Assembly: GCA_021774445.1 (NCBI GenBank)
Contig: JAJFJA010000046.1
Location: forward strand, 112,562 to 176,561
Direction: 5' to 3'
Length of the DNA stretch: 64,000 nucleotides
Origin: Alphaproteobacteria bacterium
GTDB lineage: Bacteria > Pseudomonadota > Alphaproteobacteria > UBA6615
Shown: positions 31,442 to 42,308 of the stretch, piece after piece
Layout of the letters: each line of letters starts with the position of its first letter
Numbering within the stretch: the first letter of the stretch is position 1
Translations under genes and position numbers: made by a program
Notes under the pieces: model-generated
The model's database searches: none
What the model was told of the DNA's origin: nothing
What the model saw: only the letters and a program-made list of their open reading frames with translations

Positions 31442-32055
31442 CACCCACCACTCCCCGACGGCACTTTCTTGATCTCCAGCACGTCGCCGGGTCGCCGGCT
31501 GACTTGATCGGCAATCACCTGCCGCTTCACCCCTTCCCGTTTTCGCAACGTCAACACGATGGCGCCAATCATCGCCACCAACAGCACCAGCCCGGCGGCT
31601 TGGAACAGATAGATAAAGTCCGTATAGATGAGTTGTCCCAAGGCAGCCGTATTCGACATCTCGCCCAGCGGCGGCGTCGGCGACACCGCCACCTCTCCCG
31701 CCTCCGGCGACACCACCCAACTGCCGAAGATCAGCACCAATTCGGCCAACAGGACGAGCCCAATCGCCCCGCCAATTGGCAGATACTGCAAAAACCCCTC
31801 GCGCATCTCGGAGAAATTGATATCCAGCATCATCACCACAAACAGGAACAGCACCGCGACCGCCCCGACATAGACGACGACCAGAATCATCGCCAGAAAC
31901 TCAGCACCCAGCAGCACGAACAAACCGGCCGAATTGAAAAAGGCCAAAATCAGAAACAGCACCGAGTGCACGGGATTACGGGACGAGATCACCATGGCAC
32001 CCGATGCCACGGCGACGATCGCGAACAAATAGAACGCCAGCGCTTGAATGATCAT
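31441..32055 (-). CDS. nuoJ: NuoJ, NADH-quinone oxidoreductase subunit J
   Basis: Membrane subunit with five helices, 204 residues. The conserved helix-3 segment [19 protein letters not shown] (about residues 58-76) carries the pi-bulge region important for coupling. It starts 51 bases after nuoI, and its stop shares one base with the nuoK start. The C-terminal 30 residues are polar ([19 protein letters not shown]). Confidence 0.96.
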   Translation of the reverse strand: MIIQALAFYLFAIVAVASGAMVISSRNPVHSVLFLILAFFNSAGLFVLLGAEFLAMILVVVYVGAVAVLFLFVVMMLDINFSEMREGFLQYLPIGGAIGLVLLAELVLIFGSWVVSPEAGEVAVSPTPPLGEMSNTAALGQLIYTDFIYLFQAAGLVLLVAMIGAIVLTLRKREGVKRQVIADQVSRRPGDVLEIKKVPSGSGG

Positions 32056-32106
32056 CGGTCTATCCGACCCGATCCACGAACCATGGTTCTCTCCGTTGCC
32101 AACAGC

Positions 32107-32595
32107 TCAGCGGTACGGCGCATCGGCCGCCAGCGCCAGGGCTATTTCACTCTCCCAGCGGTCCCCGTTGGCCAGCAATTTTTCCTTGTTGTACATCAAC
32201 TCTTCGCGCGTCTCGGTAGCGAACTCGAAGTTCGGGCCCTCGACGATCGCATCCACCGGGCACGCCTCTTGGCAGAAGCCGCAATAAATGCACTTAGTCA
32301 TATCGATGTCGTAGCGCGTCGCCCGCCGGCTGCCGTCTTCACGTGGCTCCGCTTCGATCGTGATCGCCTGCGCCGGACAGATCGCCTCGCATAACTTACA
32401 AGCGATACAGCGCTCTTCCCCGTTCGGATAGCGCCGCAATACATGCTCTCCGCGAAAGCGCGGGCTGATCGGCCCCTTTTCGTGGGGATAGTTCAGGGTG
32501 ACCTTGCGCTTGAAGAAATAGCGCAGCGTCAGCCACATGCCGGCGGCAATCTCACCCAGCAGCAGCGCCCGTGCGCCTCGATCCAGAAATGCCAT
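32107..32595 (-). CDS. nuoI: NuoI, NADH-quinone oxidoreductase subunit I
   Basis: Peripheral-arm subunit carrying clusters N6a and N6b. The start at ATG 32595 ([10 protein letters not shown]) gives 162 residues; a longer frame to 32637 exists but does not look native. Two complete 4Fe-4S motifs are visible: [12 protein letters not shown] and [12 protein letters not shown]. The N-terminal amphipathic helices ([19 protein letters not shown]) attach it to NuoH. It lies 16 bases downstream of nuoH. Confidence 0.97.
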   Translation of the reverse strand: MAFLDRGARALLLGEIAAGMWLTLRYFFKRKVTLNYPHEKGPISPRFRGEHVLRRYPNGEERCIACKLCEAICPAQAITIEAEPREDGSRRATRYDIDMTKCIYCGFCQEACPVDAIVEGPNFEFATETREELMYNKEKLLANGDRWESEIALALAADAPYR

Positions 32596-32611
32596 CGTTC
32601 TCTCCGTCCGC

Positions 32612-33622
32612 CTATGTCGGCAGCCAATCGAAGGCAATCAGCGCCCCTGCGGTCACCACCACCCAAAGCAGCGAAAACGGCAAGAACACCTTCCAGCCCA
32701 GGCGCATAAGTTGATCGTAACGGTAGCGCGGCAAGGTCGCCCGCACCCACAGGAACACGAACAGGATGAACGCGATTTTCAACGCGAACCAAACCACCCC
32801 CGGGACCCAAGTGAACGGCGCGAAGGCAAACGGCGGCAACCATCCGCCGAGGAACAGAATGGACGTCATCGCGCTCATCACGATCATGCTGATGTATTCG
32901 CCGAGGAAAAACAGCGCGAATGTGATGGACGAATACTCCACGTTATAGCCCGAAACCAACTCGGCCTCGGCCTCCGGCAGATCGAAGGGCGCCCGGTTAG
33001 TCTCCGCCAGCGCCGACACCAGGAATATGATGAACATCGGAAACAGTGGGATGAAGAACCACACCCTTTCCTGCGCTCGCACGATGTCCGAAAGGTTGAG
33101 CGAGCCCACCGCCAACAGCACGGTGACGATCACAAAACCGATCGAAACCTCGTAGGACACCATTTGGGCCGCCGAGCGCAGCGCCCCCAGGAACGCATAT
33201 TTCGAATTCGAGGCCCAACCCGCCATGATGATGCCGTAGACACTCAACGAGCTGATCGCGAACAGGTACAGGATGCCGACATTGATGTCGGCAATTACCC
33301 AACCGTCGTCGAACGGAATGACCGCCCAAGCAACCAGGGCCAGCGAGAAAGTAATGACCGGCGCGATCATGAAGACCCCGCGGTTCGCCCCGGTCGGCAG
33401 CACCGTCTCCTTGAGCATCAGCTTCAGTGCATCGGCAAACGGCTGCAGCAGGCCAAACGGACCGACGACATTCGGTCCCAGGCGTAACTGCATGAAGCCA
33501 ATCACCTTTCGCTCGGCATAGGTCAGATAAGCCATAGCGATCAGCACGACGATCACAACGCCGAGGATCTGCGCCAGAATAATCAGGGTCGGCAACCCAT
33601 AGCCCGTCCAGAACTCAGCCAT
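32612..33622 (-). CDS. nuoH: NuoH, NADH-quinone oxidoreductase subunit H
   Basis: Membrane subunit that forms most of the quinone-binding chamber. It has 336 residues and eight helices. Diagnostic segments are [35 protein letters not shown] loop 1 (about 30-60) and [25 protein letters not shown] (acidic loop, about 208-232). The ATG lies 8 bases inside the end of nuoG, so translation is coupled. Confidence 0.97.
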   Translation of the reverse strand: MAEFWTGYGLPTLIILAQILGVVIVVLIAMAYLTYAERKVIGFMQLRLGPNVVGPFGLLQPFADALKLMLKETVLPTGANRGVFMIAPVITFSLALVAWAVIPFDDGWVIADINVGILYLFAISSLSVYGIIMAGWASNSKYAFLGALRSAAQMVSYEVSIGFVIVTVLLAVGSLNLSDIVRAQERVWFFIPLFPMFIIFLVSALAETNRAPFDLPEAEAELVSGYNVEYSSITFALFFLGEYISMIVMSAMTSILFLGGWLPPFAFAPFTWVPGVVWFALKIAFILFVFLWVRATLPRYRYDQLMRLGWKVFLPFSLLWVVVTAGALIAFDWLPT

Positions 33623-35678
33623 GTGTGCCGGTCCGTTCCTGCTTCGGCGCCACGAAATCCTGTGTGCAACGCGCCATCGTCTCCGACGCCCGACTGATCG
33701 GGTCCGTCATGTAAAAATTATCGACCGGCAGCGAAAACGCCGTCGTCCCCATCGGCCCGGAAGCGCCGAACGGTTCCCAAGCTGCAGCGACGACCTCATC
33801 AACCCGATCGAACAGCGGATTTACCTCCACCAGCCGCTGCCGCACGTCGCCCAGGGACTTCACGCCAATGCTAACCCCCAGCGCATCCGATAGCGCCCGG
33901 ATGATCGTCCAGTCCTCGCGGGCATCGCCCATCGGGGCCGTTGCCATCCGACCCAACTGCACCCGGCCTTCCGTATTGACATAAGTGCCGTTCTTCTCGG
34001 TATAGGCCGCCCCCGGCAGGACCACATCGGCCCGATGCGCACCGGTGTCGCCGTGATGGCCTTGATAGATAACAAAGGCCTGTCCCAGCTTGGCCATATC
34101 TATCTCATCGGCGCCGAGCAGATAGACGACATCGATGCTGCCGTCGCTGGCGCCTTGCAGAATGCCGGCGACATCGCGCCCACCCGGGCCCGGCACCAGG
34201 CCGAGATCGAGACCACCGACCCGCGCCGCCGCCTGATGCAGCACGTTGAAGCCGTTCCAATCGTCGCGCACCAACCCAAGCTTGTCGGCGATCTGTCGCA
34301 CCGCCGCCAAGACCGATCCACCGTCCTGCCGTGACAAGGCGCCGGTTCCGACGATCACCGCCCCACGTTCCGCCGCTTTCAGAGTATCGGCAAAAGGATG
34401 GTTGTCCTGGGCCACCTCGAGCAGCGTTTCCGGGCCAGCACCCAGATACTCCGTCGGATAGGTCGGATCGATCGGCGCACCGATAACGCCGGCCTTCAGC
34501 CCCTGGCGCAGCCAGCCTTTCCGCAGGCGTGTGTTGACCAGCGGTGCTTCCCATCGTGGGTTGGTGCCGACCAACAGCGCCGCGTCGGCGGTCTCCAATC
34601 CGGCGATCGTCGAATTCAACAGATAGGATCCGCGCACCGAGGCATCGAGATGCGCAGCCTCTTGCCGGCAATCGATATTCGCCGAACCGAGCTTCGCCAT
34701 CAGGTCCTTCAGGCACACCATCGCCTCGGCATCGCAAAGGTCGCCGGCGATCGCCGCGATCCGACTGCCGTCCAGCCCCCTCATCCGCGACCCAATTGCC
34801 GCCAAGGCTTCCGCCCAGCTCGCCTCCCGCAGCACGCCTTCTTGCCGCACGTAGGGCCGGTCCAAGCGTTGCCGCCGCAACCCGTCGCAGGCATAACGCG
34901 ACTTGTCCGATAGCCATTCCTCATTGACGTCGTCGCTGAGCCGCGGCAGCACCCGCAGCACCTCCGCGCCTCGGGCATCGACGCGAATGGCACTGCCGAC
35001 CGCATCGAGCACGTCGACGCTCTCGGTCTTCTTCAGCTCCCATGGCCGCGCGACAAAAGCATAGGGTTTTGAGGTCAGCGCCCCAACCGGACACAGATCG
35101 ATGACATTCGCGCTGAGTTCGGAATCCAGCGACTTCTCCAGATAGGTCGTGATCTCGGCATTCTCGCCCCGGCCCAGCAGCCCCAATTCGGGCACGCCGG
35201 CCACCTCTGTCGCAAACCGCACGCAGCGCGTGCAATGAATGCAGCGCGTCATCTCGGTCTTGATGAGCGGGCCCATATGTTTTTCTTCGACGGCCCGCTT
35301 GTTTTCCTGATACCGCGAATGATCGATGCCATAGGCCATGGCCTGATCCTGCAGGTCGCACTCGCCGCCTTGATCGCAGATCGGACAGTCCAGCGGATGG
35401 TTGATCAGCAAGAATTCCATGACGCCGCTGCGCGCCTTCTTCACCGTATCCGTATCGGTGCGGATAACCATCCCCTCGCCCACCGGCATCGCGCAGGACG
35501 CGATCGGCTTCGGTGCCCGCTCCATCTCGACCAGGCACATTCGGCAATTCCCGGCAATCGATAGGCGCTCGTGGTAGCAGAACCTTGGCACTTCCTTGCC
35601 GGCAATCTCACAAGCCTGCAGCACCGAGATGCCGACTGGCACCTCAATTTCGATATCGTCGATTGTCAGCTTCGGCAT
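33615..35678 (-). CDS. nuoG: NuoG, NADH-quinone oxidoreductase subunit G
   Basis: Largest peripheral subunit, with clusters N1b, N4 and N5. It has 687 residues, the mitochondrial-like length. Ligands are visible: the 2Fe-2S set in [10 protein letters not shown] and [10 protein letters not shown]; the His/Cys 4Fe-4S set in [18 protein letters not shown]; and [10 protein letters not shown] with a distal Cys in [11 protein letters not shown]. The rest is a molybdopterin-oxidoreductase-like domain without cofactor residues. It follows nuoF by 4 bases. Confidence 0.97.
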   Translation of the reverse strand: MPKLTIDDIEIEVPVGISVLQACEIAGKEVPRFCYHERLSIAGNCRMCLVEMERAPKPIASCAMPVGEGMVIRTDTDTVKKARSGVMEFLLINHPLDCPICDQGGECDLQDQAMAYGIDHSRYQENKRAVEEKHMGPLIKTEMTRCIHCTRCVRFATEVAGVPELGLLGRGENAEITTYLEKSLDSELSANVIDLCPVGALTSKPYAFVARPWELKKTESVDVLDAVGSAIRVDARGAEVLRVLPRLSDDVNEEWLSDKSRYACDGLRRQRLDRPYVRQEGVLREASWAEALAAIGSRMRGLDGSRIAAIAGDLCDAEAMVCLKDLMAKLGSANIDCRQEAAHLDASVRGSYLLNSTIAGLETADAALLVGTNPRWEAPLVNTRLRKGWLRQGLKAGVIGAPIDPTYPTEYLGAGPETLLEVAQDNHPFADTLKAAERGAVIVGTGALSRQDGGSVLAAVRQIADKLGLVRDDWNGFNVLHQAAARVGGLDLGLVPGPGGRDVAGILQGASDGSIDVVYLLGADEIDMAKLGQAFVIYQGHHGDTGAHRADVVLPGAAYTEKNGTYVNTEGRVQLGRMATAPMGDAREDWTIIRALSDALGVSIGVKSLGDVRQRLVEVNPLFDRVDEVVAAAWEPFGASGPMGTTAFSLPVDNFYMTDPISRASETMARCTQDFVAPKQERTGTHG

Positions 35679-35682
35679 AGGG

Positions 35683-36978
35683 TCACTCCGCCGCCGCGGG
35701 CTGCTGTTCCCGCAACTTCCGCTCCACGATGCGGTGTTCGATCTCCGGCCGGAAGTGCCTGATCAGGCCCTGGATCGGCCAGGCCGCCGCATCGCCGAGG
35801 GCGCAAATAGTGTGCCCCTCGACTTGCCGCGTCACCTGCTCCAACAGATCGATCTCCTCGACCTCCGCCTCACCGTGCACCATGCGCGTCAGCACCCGGT
35901 ACATCCAGCCGGTGCCTTCGCGGCACGGCGTACACTGGCCGCAGCTCTCATGCTTGTAGAAATGAGCCAGCCGCGCGATGGCGGCGATGATATCGGTCGA
36001 CTTGTCCATCACGATCACGGCCGCTGTACCGAGGCCGGAACGTACCTCCCGCAGGCTGTCGAAATCCATCAGGATATCGCCGCACATCTCGTTGGTGAGG
36101 CACGGCACCGAAGAACCGCCCGGTATGACCGCCAGCAGATTGGACCAGCCGCCACGCACCCCGCCGGCATGCTTCTCCAGCAACTCGCGCAACGGAATGC
36201 CCATGGCCTCCTCGACGTTGCACGGATTGTTCACATGCCCCGAAATGCAAAACAGTTTCGTCCCGGTGTTGTTCGGCCGTCCGATGCCGGCGAACCACCC
36301 CGATCCGCGCCGCAGGATCGTCGGCGCAACGGCAATCGTCTCCACGTTATTGACCGTTGTCGGGCAGCCATAGAGGCCGGAGGCCGCCGGAAACGGCGGT
36401 TTCAGTCGTGGCTGTCCCTTTTTGCCTTCCAGGCTCTCCAGCAGCGCCGTTTCCTCGCCGCAGATATAGGCCCCGGCCCCGCGATGCAGGTGGATATCGA
36501 AATCCCAGTCCGACCCACAGGCATTCTTGCCGATCAGCCCTGCGTCATAGGCCTCATCGATCGCCTGCTGGACGTGGCTGCCCTCGTTAAAGAACTCGCC
36601 ACGGATATAGATGTAGGCGGTATGCGCCCCCATGGCGAAGCCGGCGACCAGGCATCCCTCGAGTAACAGATGCGGGTCGTTGCGGAGGATCTCCCGGTCC
36701 TTGCAGGTACCGGGCTCCGACTCATCCGCATTGACCACCAGATACGCCGGTCGACCATCGGGCTCTTTCGGCATGAAAGACCATTTCACCCCGGCCGGAA
36801 AACCGGCGCCGCCGCGCCCGCGGAGGCCCGACTCTTTGATCTCCTCGACAATCTTGTCGCGACCCAGCTCGATCAGCGCCTTGGTATTGTCCCAAATCCC
36901 CCGACGCCGCGCCCCGGGGAGCCCCCAATCGTCCTGGCCATAGAGGTTACGGAAGATCCGATCGGCATCACTCAACAT
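35683..36978 (-). CDS. nuoF: NuoF, NADH-quinone oxidoreductase subunit F
   Basis: NADH- and FMN-binding subunit with cluster N3. It has 431 residues. Motifs are [17 protein letters not shown] (NADH/FMN glycine-rich loop, about 60), [19 protein letters not shown] (about 175), and the N3 cluster [14 protein letters not shown] (about 352) with the fourth Cys in [12 protein letters not shown]. It starts immediately after the nuoE stop with no spacer. Confidence 0.97.
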   Translation of the reverse strand: MLSDADRIFRNLYGQDDWGLPGARRRGIWDNTKALIELGRDKIVEEIKESGLRGRGGAGFPAGVKWSFMPKEPDGRPAYLVVNADESEPGTCKDREILRNDPHLLLEGCLVAGFAMGAHTAYIYIRGEFFNEGSHVQQAIDEAYDAGLIGKNACGSDWDFDIHLHRGAGAYICGEETALLESLEGKKGQPRLKPPFPAASGLYGCPTTVNNVETIAVAPTILRRGSGWFAGIGRPNNTGTKLFCISGHVNNPCNVEEAMGIPLRELLEKHAGGVRGGWSNLLAVIPGGSSVPCLTNEMCGDILMDFDSLREVRSGLGTAAVIVMDKSTDIIAAIARLAHFYKHESCGQCTPCREGTGWMYRVLTRMVHGEAEVEEIDLLEQVTRQVEGHTICALGDAAAWPIQGLIRHFRPEIEHRIVERKLREQQPAAAE

Positions 36979-37620
36979 TTATTCGGCCCCCGCACGAGGC
37001 AGATCGGGCAAGTCGGTAAGGCTCGTCCACTCACCCACCGGCTCCGATCCTTTGCGCCCATTCTGCGGTCCCGGCTTCGGGGTTTCGCCGCGCTTTAATG
37101 CTTCCAGCAGCGCCCGAAACGTCTCCGCCGTCAAATCCTCATAGTAGTCGTCGTTGATTTGCACCATCGGCGCATTACAGCAAGCACCCAAGCACTCGAC
37201 TTCGACAACGGTGAACATCCCATCGTCGCTGCTTTCGCCAAGGCCGCAGCCGGCAACCGCCTTAGCCGTCTCGGCCAGCTCATCCGACCCGCGCAGCCAG
37301 CAGGGCGTCGTCCGACAGACCTGGACGAAATGCCGCCCCACGGGTTTCAAATTGAACATGGAATAGAACGTCGCGACCTCTAATACCCGAATCTTCGGCA
37401 TCGAGAGGTAAGTCGCCACATGCTCGATCGCCGCTTTCGAGAGCCAGCCGCCGTTTTGCCGCTGCGCCAGGTCCAGCGCCGGAATCACGGCGCTATTTTC
37501 CCGCCCCGCCGGGTAGCGCCCGATGATCCGATCCAGACGCTCCTTGTTCTCCGCGCTGAAGCCGAACGCGCTGGTCTCTTCGGCCTCCGATGCCCCCACG
37601 GCCTCCGGCTCAAACGTCAT
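36979..37620 (-). CDS. nuoE: NuoE, NADH-quinone oxidoreductase subunit E
   Basis: 24 kDa-type thioredoxin-fold subunit with 2Fe-2S cluster N1a. It has 213 residues. The four ligands lie in [11 protein letters not shown] and [12 protein letters not shown]. The N-terminal helical region ([19 protein letters not shown], about 35-54) is typical. A 20-30 residue Gly/Pro/Lys tail at the C-terminus is common in alphaproteobacteria. The start overlaps the nuoD stop by 4 bases (ATGA). Confidence 0.97.
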   Translation of the reverse strand: MTFEPEAVGASEAEETSAFGFSAENKERLDRIIGRYPAGRENSAVIPALDLAQRQNGGWLSKAAIEHVATYLSMPKIRVLEVATFYSMFNLKPVGRHFVQVCRTTPCWLRGSDELAETAKAVAGCGLGESSDDGMFTVVEVECLGACCNAPMVQINDDYYEDLTAETFRALLEALKRGETPKPGPQNGRKGSEPVGEWTSLTDLPDLPRAGAE

Positions 37621-38795
37621 CGATCAATTTCTCCGAACACGATATCCAGACTGCCTATCAGCGCCGGAACGTCGCCCAGCATGTGGCCCCTGGACATCTT
37701 GTCCAGCGCCTGTAGGAACGCGAACCCGGGCGCCCGTATCTTGCAGCGATATGGCTTATTGGTGCCGTCCGACACTAGATAAACCCCGAATTCGCCCTTC
37801 GGCGCCTCGACGGCGGTGTAGGTCTCGCCCGCCGGCACGTGGTAGCCCTCGGTATACAGCTTGAAGTGATGAATTAGCGCCTCCATCGACCGCTTCATAT
37901 CGGCGCGGCTCGGCGGCGTAATTTTGTGCTGTTGCGACGATACCGGCCCCTCCGGCATTTGCTCGAGACACTGCGACATGATCCTTAGGCTCTCGCGCAT
38001 TTCCGCGACGCGCACCAGGTAGCGCGCGTAACAATCGCCCGTCTTGCCGATGGGAATGTCGAAATCCATCCGATCGTAGACATCGTAGGGTTGCGCCTTC
38101 CGCAGATCCCAGGCCGCACCGGAGGCGCGCAATACCGGGCCGGTCAGGCCCCAATCATTGGCCTCATTAACCGAAATGACGCCTATGTCGACGGTCCGCT
38201 GCTTGAAGATCCGATTCTCGGTCAGCAGCGATTCCATATCGTCAAGGAACTTCGGGAACGACTCGATGAACCCGGCGATGTCATCCGCCAAACCTGCCGG
38301 CATGTCCCGGTGTACCCCGCCCGGTCGGAAATAGGCGGCATGTAACCTTGCGCCCGACACCCGTTCATAGAACTCCATCAGGAACTCGCGCTCCTCGAAG
38401 CCCCACAACAACGGCGTCATCGCCCCAACATCAAGGGCATAGGTCGTGACATTCAGAATGTGATTTAGGATCCGCGAAATCTCGCAAAACAGCACCCGGA
38501 TATACTGGCCCCGCTCCGGCACCTCGAGGCCAAGCAGTCGCTCCGTCGCCAGGGCGAAGGCGTGCTCTTGCGACATCGGCGCGACATAGTCGAGCCGGTC
38601 GAAATAGGGCACGGCCTGCAGATAGGTCTTGTGTTCGATAAGCTTCTCGGTGCCGCGATGCAACAGGCCGATATGCGGGTCGGCGCGCTCCACCACCTCC
38701 CCATCCATCTCCAGAACCAGGCGCAACACGCCATGCGCTGCCGGATGCTGCGGACCGAAATTCAGCGTCAAATTCTTGATGGCGACTTCGGACAT
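37617..38795 (-). CDS. nuoD: NuoD, NADH-quinone oxidoreductase subunit D
   Basis: 49 kDa-type subunit lining the quinone site. It has 392 residues and is separate from nuoC, unlike the nuoCD fusion of enterobacteria. Visible motifs are [21 protein letters not shown] (quinone-site His region, about 14-32), [14 protein letters not shown], and the C-terminal [19 protein letters not shown]. It begins 2 bases after the nuoC stop and overlaps nuoE by 4. Confidence 0.97.
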   Translation of the reverse strand: MSEVAIKNLTLNFGPQHPAAHGVLRLVLEMDGEVVERADPHIGLLHRGTEKLIEHKTYLQAVPYFDRLDYVAPMSQEHAFALATERLLGLEVPERGQYIRVLFCEISRILNHILNVTTYALDVGAMTPLLWGFEEREFLMEFYERVSGARLHAAYFRPGGVHRDMPAGLADDIAGFIESFPKFLDDMESLLTENRIFKQRTVDIGVISVNEANDWGLTGPVLRASGAAWDLRKAQPYDVYDRMDFDIPIGKTGDCYARYLVRVAEMRESLRIMSQCLEQMPEGPVSSQQHKITPPSRADMKRSMEALIHHFKLYTEGYHVPAGETYTAVEAPKGEFGVYLVSDGTNKPYRCKIRAPGFAFLQALDKMSRGHMLGDVPALIGSLDIVFGEIDR

Positions 38796-38797
38796 GA

Positions 38798-39439
38798 CTA
38801 GTCCCCCACCTCGTCGCTTTCCGCCTTGGCCTTTTCGTCACCCGGCAGAACCTGGTTCATGCCCTCCCACGGGCTCAAAAAGTCGAAACTACGGAACTCC
38901 TGCGTCAAGCTGACGGGGTCGTAGACCACCCGCTTCTGCGTCTCGTCGTAGCGCACCTCAACCCGCCCGGTCAGCGGGAAATCCTTCCGCATCGGGTGCC
39001 CCTCGAAGCCGTAGTCGGTCAGCAGCCGCCGTAAATCCGGATGATCCGAAAACGGAATACCATAAAGGTCCCAGGCCTCTCGCTCATACCACCCGGCCGC
39101 ATGAAACACCCCGATAGCCGTCGGCACCGGCGTGTTCTCGCCCACACTAACCTTCACGCGTACCCGCTGATTATGACGCAGCGACAATAGGTTGTAGACA
39201 ATCTCGAACCGCTCCGCGCGCTCCGGATAGTCGACCCCGCACAGATCGACCAGCACCTTGAATTGGCAGCTGCTGTCATCGCGCAGAAAAGACAGCACGT
39301 CCGTTACCGCCGCCGCCCGCGCCGTCACCACCAACTCGTCACCGATCAACTCGGCACGCTGCACGGCCTCGGGCAATCCGCTTGCGATGAACTCACCAAG
39401 ATCTTTCAGCGCCTGGTTCATAGCCCGGCCGTCCGTCAT
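38798..39439 (-). CDS. nuoC: NuoC, NADH-quinone oxidoreductase subunit C
   Basis: 30 kDa-type peripheral subunit without cofactors. It has 213 residues. The family signature is [29 protein letters not shown], split here as [12 protein letters not shown] and [24 protein letters not shown] (about 132-168). An in-frame ATG six codons in ([11 protein letters not shown], 39421) is a plausible alternative start with a GGACGG upstream. It lies 6 bases after nuoB. Confidence 0.96.
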   Translation of the reverse strand: MTDGRAMNQALKDLGEFIASGLPEAVQRAELIGDELVVTARAAAVTDVLSFLRDDSSCQFKVLVDLCGVDYPERAERFEIVYNLLSLRHNQRVRVKVSVGENTPVPTAIGVFHAAGWYEREAWDLYGIPFSDHPDLRRLLTDYGFEGHPMRKDFPLTGRVEVRYDETQKRVVYDPVSLTQEFRSFDFLSPWEGMNQVLPGDEKAKAESDEVGD

Positions 39440-39445
39440 CCTGCT

Positions 39446-40000
39446 CTAGCGAGCGATAGTTGTGGTGCGGCGGATTTTTTTCTGCAGCTGCATGATGCCA
39501 TAGAGCAGCGCCTCCGCCGTTGGCGGGCACCCCGGCACATAGATATCGACCGGGACGATCCGGTCGCATCCACGCACGACCGCATAGGAGTAGTGGTAAT
39601 ATCCGCCGCCGTTCGCGCACGACCCCATCGACAGCACCCAGCGCGGCTCCGCCATCTGGTCGTAGACCTTGCGCAGAGCCGGCGCCATCTTATTCGTCAG
39701 CGTCCCGGCGACGATCATCACATCGGACTGTCGGGGACTCGGCCGGAAAATTGTGCCGAACCTGTCCAGATCATAGCGCGATGCCGCGGTGTGCATCATC
39801 TCCACGGCGCAGCAGGCGAGCCCGAATGTCATTGGCCACAGCGAACCGGTCCGTGCCCAGCCAGCCAACTTGTCCAGGTTGGCAATCACGAACCCCTTGC
39901 TGTTGATTTCTTCCGTGACCAGCCCCAGCGCTTCCCGCTGTAGCGGCCCGGCCGGAATGGCGTCGCTGCTCACTCCCATTCCAGGGCCCCTTTTCGCCAC
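39446..40000 (-). CDS. nuoB: NuoB, NADH-quinone oxidoreductase subunit B
   Basis: Carries terminal cluster N2, which reduces quinone. It has 184 residues. The tandem Cys pair is in [11 protein letters not shown] and the other ligands are in [13 protein letters not shown] and [15 protein letters not shown]. The ATG at 40000 overlaps nuoA by 31 bases. A second ATG at 39979 ([11 protein letters not shown]) would shorten the overlap to 10 bases and is also plausible. Confidence 0.96.
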   Translation of the reverse strand: MAKRGPGMGVSSDAIPAGPLQREALGLVTEEINSKGFVIANLDKLAGWARTGSLWPMTFGLACCAVEMMHTAASRYDLDRFGTIFRPSPRQSDVMIVAGTLTNKMAPALRKVYDQMAEPRWVLSMGSCANGGGYYHYSYAVVRGCDRIVPVDIYVPGCPPTAEALLYGIMQLQKKIRRTTTIAR

Positions 40001-40335
40001 TCATACACGAAGCCGACCGTGAGAATGCCAAGGAACACCACCATCGACCAGAACCCGAACACCCCGATATCCTTTAGCGCCACGGCCCAAGGGAACAGGA
40101 ACGCGACCTCCAGGTCGAAAATGATGAACAGTATTGCGACCAGATAGAACCGCACATCAAACCGCGCGCGGGCATCCTCGAACGGCTCAAAACCGCATTC
40201 ATAAGCAGCATTCTTTTCGCTATCCGGCTTTTGGGCGCCCATCACTAGCGAGGCCACGATCAACAGCATCGCCAACCCCAACGCCAGTCCCAGAAAAATC
40301 AGGATTGGCAGATACTCGCGCAGTAGCTCGTCCAT
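39970..40335 (-). CDS. nuoA: NuoA, NADH-quinone oxidoreductase subunit A
   Basis: Three-helix membrane subunit, 121 residues, first gene of the complex I operon. The conserved loop [24 protein letters not shown] (here cited as [10 protein letters not shown], about residues 42-51) includes the Cys that changes exposure in the deactive state. A GGGGG-type ribosome binding site precedes ATG. About 100 bases upstream is the best promoter-like sequence for the operon, annotated separately. Confidence 0.96.
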   Translation of the reverse strand: MDELLREYLPILIFLGLALGLAMLLIVASLVMGAQKPDSEKNAAYECGFEPFEDARARFDVRFYLVAILFIIFDLEVAFLFPWAVALKDIGVFGFWSMVVFLGILTVGFVYEWRKGALEWE

Positions 40336-40431
40336 GCGCTAGATGCCCCCTTAACAACTATGCTGGCGCATTTCGCCTGCCCTATTACCACCTGTGGCAC
40401 GAACAAACCGGCACGGTTATGCCGCGCCGCA

Positions 40432-40460
40432 GCAATACACCACGGTACTGAGCCGCGCAA
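40432..40460 (-). promoter_or_regulatory. Candidate promoter of the nuo operon
   Basis: On the minus strand TTGCGC (40460-40455) is separated by 17 bases from TATTGC (40437-40432). Both hexamers are degenerate relative to TTGACA and TATAAT but the spacing is optimal. It lies in the 187-base gap between the RpiR gene and nuoA, about 97 bases before the nuoA start. This is a sequence match only. Confidence 0.35.
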
Positions 40461-40522
40461 GGTGAAGCGTCAGCGAAAGCCAAGCCCCACCTGATGTCGT
40501 GCCCGGTACCCAATGCTTCCGA

Positions 40523-41446
40523 TCAGCCCGAACGATCCTCGGAACGCCCTTCCAACTGGTGACCCAAGGCAATCACAAGGGCTTGAGCCAGACAAAGCGA
40601 CGCCCCCAGCGACCGGAAGTCATGTACCGCGGCATCCTCAACTTGAAAACTCACGCTTGCCAGCTGCACCAGGGGACTAAGCAATTCATCCGTGATCGCG
40701 ATGACGGACACCCCACGGCCATGCATGCGTTCTGCCACGGCCAGTACTTCCGGCGAATAGTCCTGGTAGCTGATTGCGACAAGTACGTCCTTGTCCCCGA
40801 TCCAACTGGCTTGCTCCGACAGCATGCCACCGACGTTGTCGATTAGGAATGCCCGCCGATCGAGGTTGTTCAAGGCGTAGAACAGATAGCAGGCCACCGG
40901 AAACGCCCGTCGCATGGCCAGCAGGTGGATATGTTCTGCCGAGCGCAACAACCGAACCGCCTCCTGCAACGACTCCGTGCTGACCTCCGCCAGCAAATGC
41001 TTCAGCGCTTCATTGTGAGCCGCAACGAAATGCTCCAAAACAATGCGAGGATCATCGAAATCCTGGTTGTCCTGGGTGTCCTTGAGCTCCCTAATTCGCT
41101 GACTGTAGCTCGGCTTGGTCGCCACCAAACGGTCGCGGAAAACGCGCTGCATCTCGCTATAGCCGCTATAGCCAAGCGCCTTGGCGAACCTGATCAGGCT
41201 CGAGGGCTGGACCTTCGAATGCAAAGCGACGGTCGCAATAGTGTCCAACGCGACTTCATTCGGGTGATCGAGGACGAATCGGGCGATCTGCTTTAACCGC
41301 GGGCTAAGGTCGTCATACTGCCCCGAAATCTCCCGAATCAGCTCATCATGGCCTTTTGGCGGCGCCAATGACGGTGCCTCGGCCCCCTGTCCGCCACCGG
41401 CCCCTCGCGAGGGCCTTACCGTCTTACCTTGCCTCGCACGGGTCAT
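40523..41446 (-). CDS. MurR/RpiR-family transcriptional regulator
   Basis: A 307-residue regulator. An N-terminal helix-turn-helix of the RpiR type spans about 35-110 (LSPRLKQIARFVLDHPNEVALDTIA, then SLIRFAKALGYSGYSEMQRVFR, quoted in parts). A SIS sugar-phosphate-binding domain spans about 150-285, with ISYQDYSPEVLAVAERMHGRGV and VIAITDE. Such regulators usually respond to sugar phosphates, but no sugar gene lies nearby. It is on the same strand as nuoA and 187 bases upstream of it. The first 30 residues are low complexity, and the true start could be later (MTRARQ or near GHDELIREI). The regulated genes are unknown. Confidence 0.85.
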   Translation of the reverse strand: MTRARQGKTVRPSRGAGGGQGAEAPSLAPPKGHDELIREISGQYDDLSPRLKQIARFVLDHPNEVALDTIATVALHSKVQPSSLIRFAKALGYSGYSEMQRVFRDRLVATKPSYSQRIRELKDTQDNQDFDDPRIVLEHFVAAHNEALKHLLAEVSTESLQEAVRLLRSAEHIHLLAMRRAFPVACYLFYALNNLDRRAFLIDNVGGMLSEQASWIGDKDVLVAISYQDYSPEVLAVAERMHGRGVSVIAITDELLSPLVQLASVSFQVEDAAVHDFRSLGASLCLAQALVIALGHQLEGRSEDRSG

Positions 41447-41606
41447 CCGAGCCCACCAAGTTGCCTGTTGGGTCCAAGACTACACGTCTTTGGAAACGAC
41501 CGAACTTTCGCATTTGGCATGGCCCTATGGCAAACCGGGGTACCGGCCACGCGTAGCAGCCCGGAACATCAGGCCGTCTTGGGAACTATTATCACCCTGG
41601 AAGCGG

Positions 41607-41683
<77 letters not shown>

Positions 41684-41722
41684 GCAATGTTGGGCACTCT
41701 TGGCGCCCGAACCGAAGGCTGG

Positions 41723-41751
41723 TGTGTACTGCCCCGCCAAGCCACTGTCAA
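41723..41751 (-). promoter_or_regulatory. Promoter of tRNA-Asp
   Basis: On the minus strand a perfect -35 TTGACA (41751-41746) stands 17 bases from TACACA (41728-41723), about 40 bases before the mature tRNA-Asp 5' end. The perfect -35 and spacing make this one of the better sigma-70 matches in the window. Confidence 0.6.
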
Positions 41752-41789
41752 GCAACCGCAGATAGCGGCCGGGCGGTGCCTAGCGGGGT

Positions 41790-42308
41790 CTAGCTAAGCG
41801 TTCCTCGTATGGGATAGTCCACCTCTTGGATATGCCTGATCCCGCGCAGCAGCTCTGCCAAATCGGGCCGGCTCCAAGGGGCGTTCGAGAGGTCGATAAT
41901 CTGCACCATCCCGGCCGGGTTGACCACGAAGACAGCCGGTTCGGGAAACGGCCGGTCCATCTCCTTCTCGCTCCTAGGCTCGGAAATGTATAGGCCCAGC
42001 CGACGCATATCCTCCATCCCGAGCCCATAGGCAATCGGGATAGGCCAACCAAACTCCGCCACATCCGCCTCGGCTTTGGCTTGCGGGTCGGCGGAAACCG
42101 CAACGACCTCGGTGTTCGCCGCCCGAAAATCCCCCAGCAGATCGGTCAATCCAGATAAATAGCGTTTACAGATCGGACAATGCCTACCGCGATAAATCAC
42201 GATGAGCTGATAACCGTCACCGCCCCCGCCAAGCGTCGCCTGGCCGCCCCCCACCGCGGGTAACTCTATTACTGGCATCGGCGAACCCGCCGCAAGTTTG
42301 TTGCTCAT
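41790..42308 (-). CDS. Peroxiredoxin-like (AhpC/TSA-type thioredoxin-fold) protein
   Basis: A 172-residue cytoplasmic thioredoxin-fold protein. The start at ATG 42308 (MSNKLAAGSPMPVIEL) has GGAG eleven bases upstream; the frame continues to 42398 without similarity. The redox site is a CPIC pair in IYRGRHCPICKRYL (about residues 47-50). This differs from the PxxxTxxC peroxidatic site of typical peroxiredoxins, so a peroxidase or thiol-reductase role is uncertain. A VVAVSADPQAKAEADV segment and a PAVFVVNPAGMVQ strand fit the AhpC/TSA family. It is divergent from the DsbA-like gene. Confidence 0.75.
   Translation of the reverse strand: MSNKLAAGSPMPVIELPAVGGGQATLGGGGDGYQLIVIYRGRHCPICKRYLSGLTDLLGDFRAANTEVVAVSADPQAKAEADVAEFGWPIPIAYGLGMEDMRRLGLYISEPRSEKEMDRPFPEPAVFVVNPAGMVQIIDLSNAPWSRPDLAELLRGIRHIQEVDYPIRGTLS

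Noticed and set aside
32537..33487. Plus-strand open frame of 316 codons opposite nuoH
   Set aside because: Highly charged His/Arg/Gln repeats result from reading membrane-helix codons in reverse; not a gene.
35596..36666. Plus-strand open frame of 356 codons opposite nuoF and nuoG
   Set aside because: Antisense shadow of complex I genes with His/Arg/Gln-rich composition; no start-site support.
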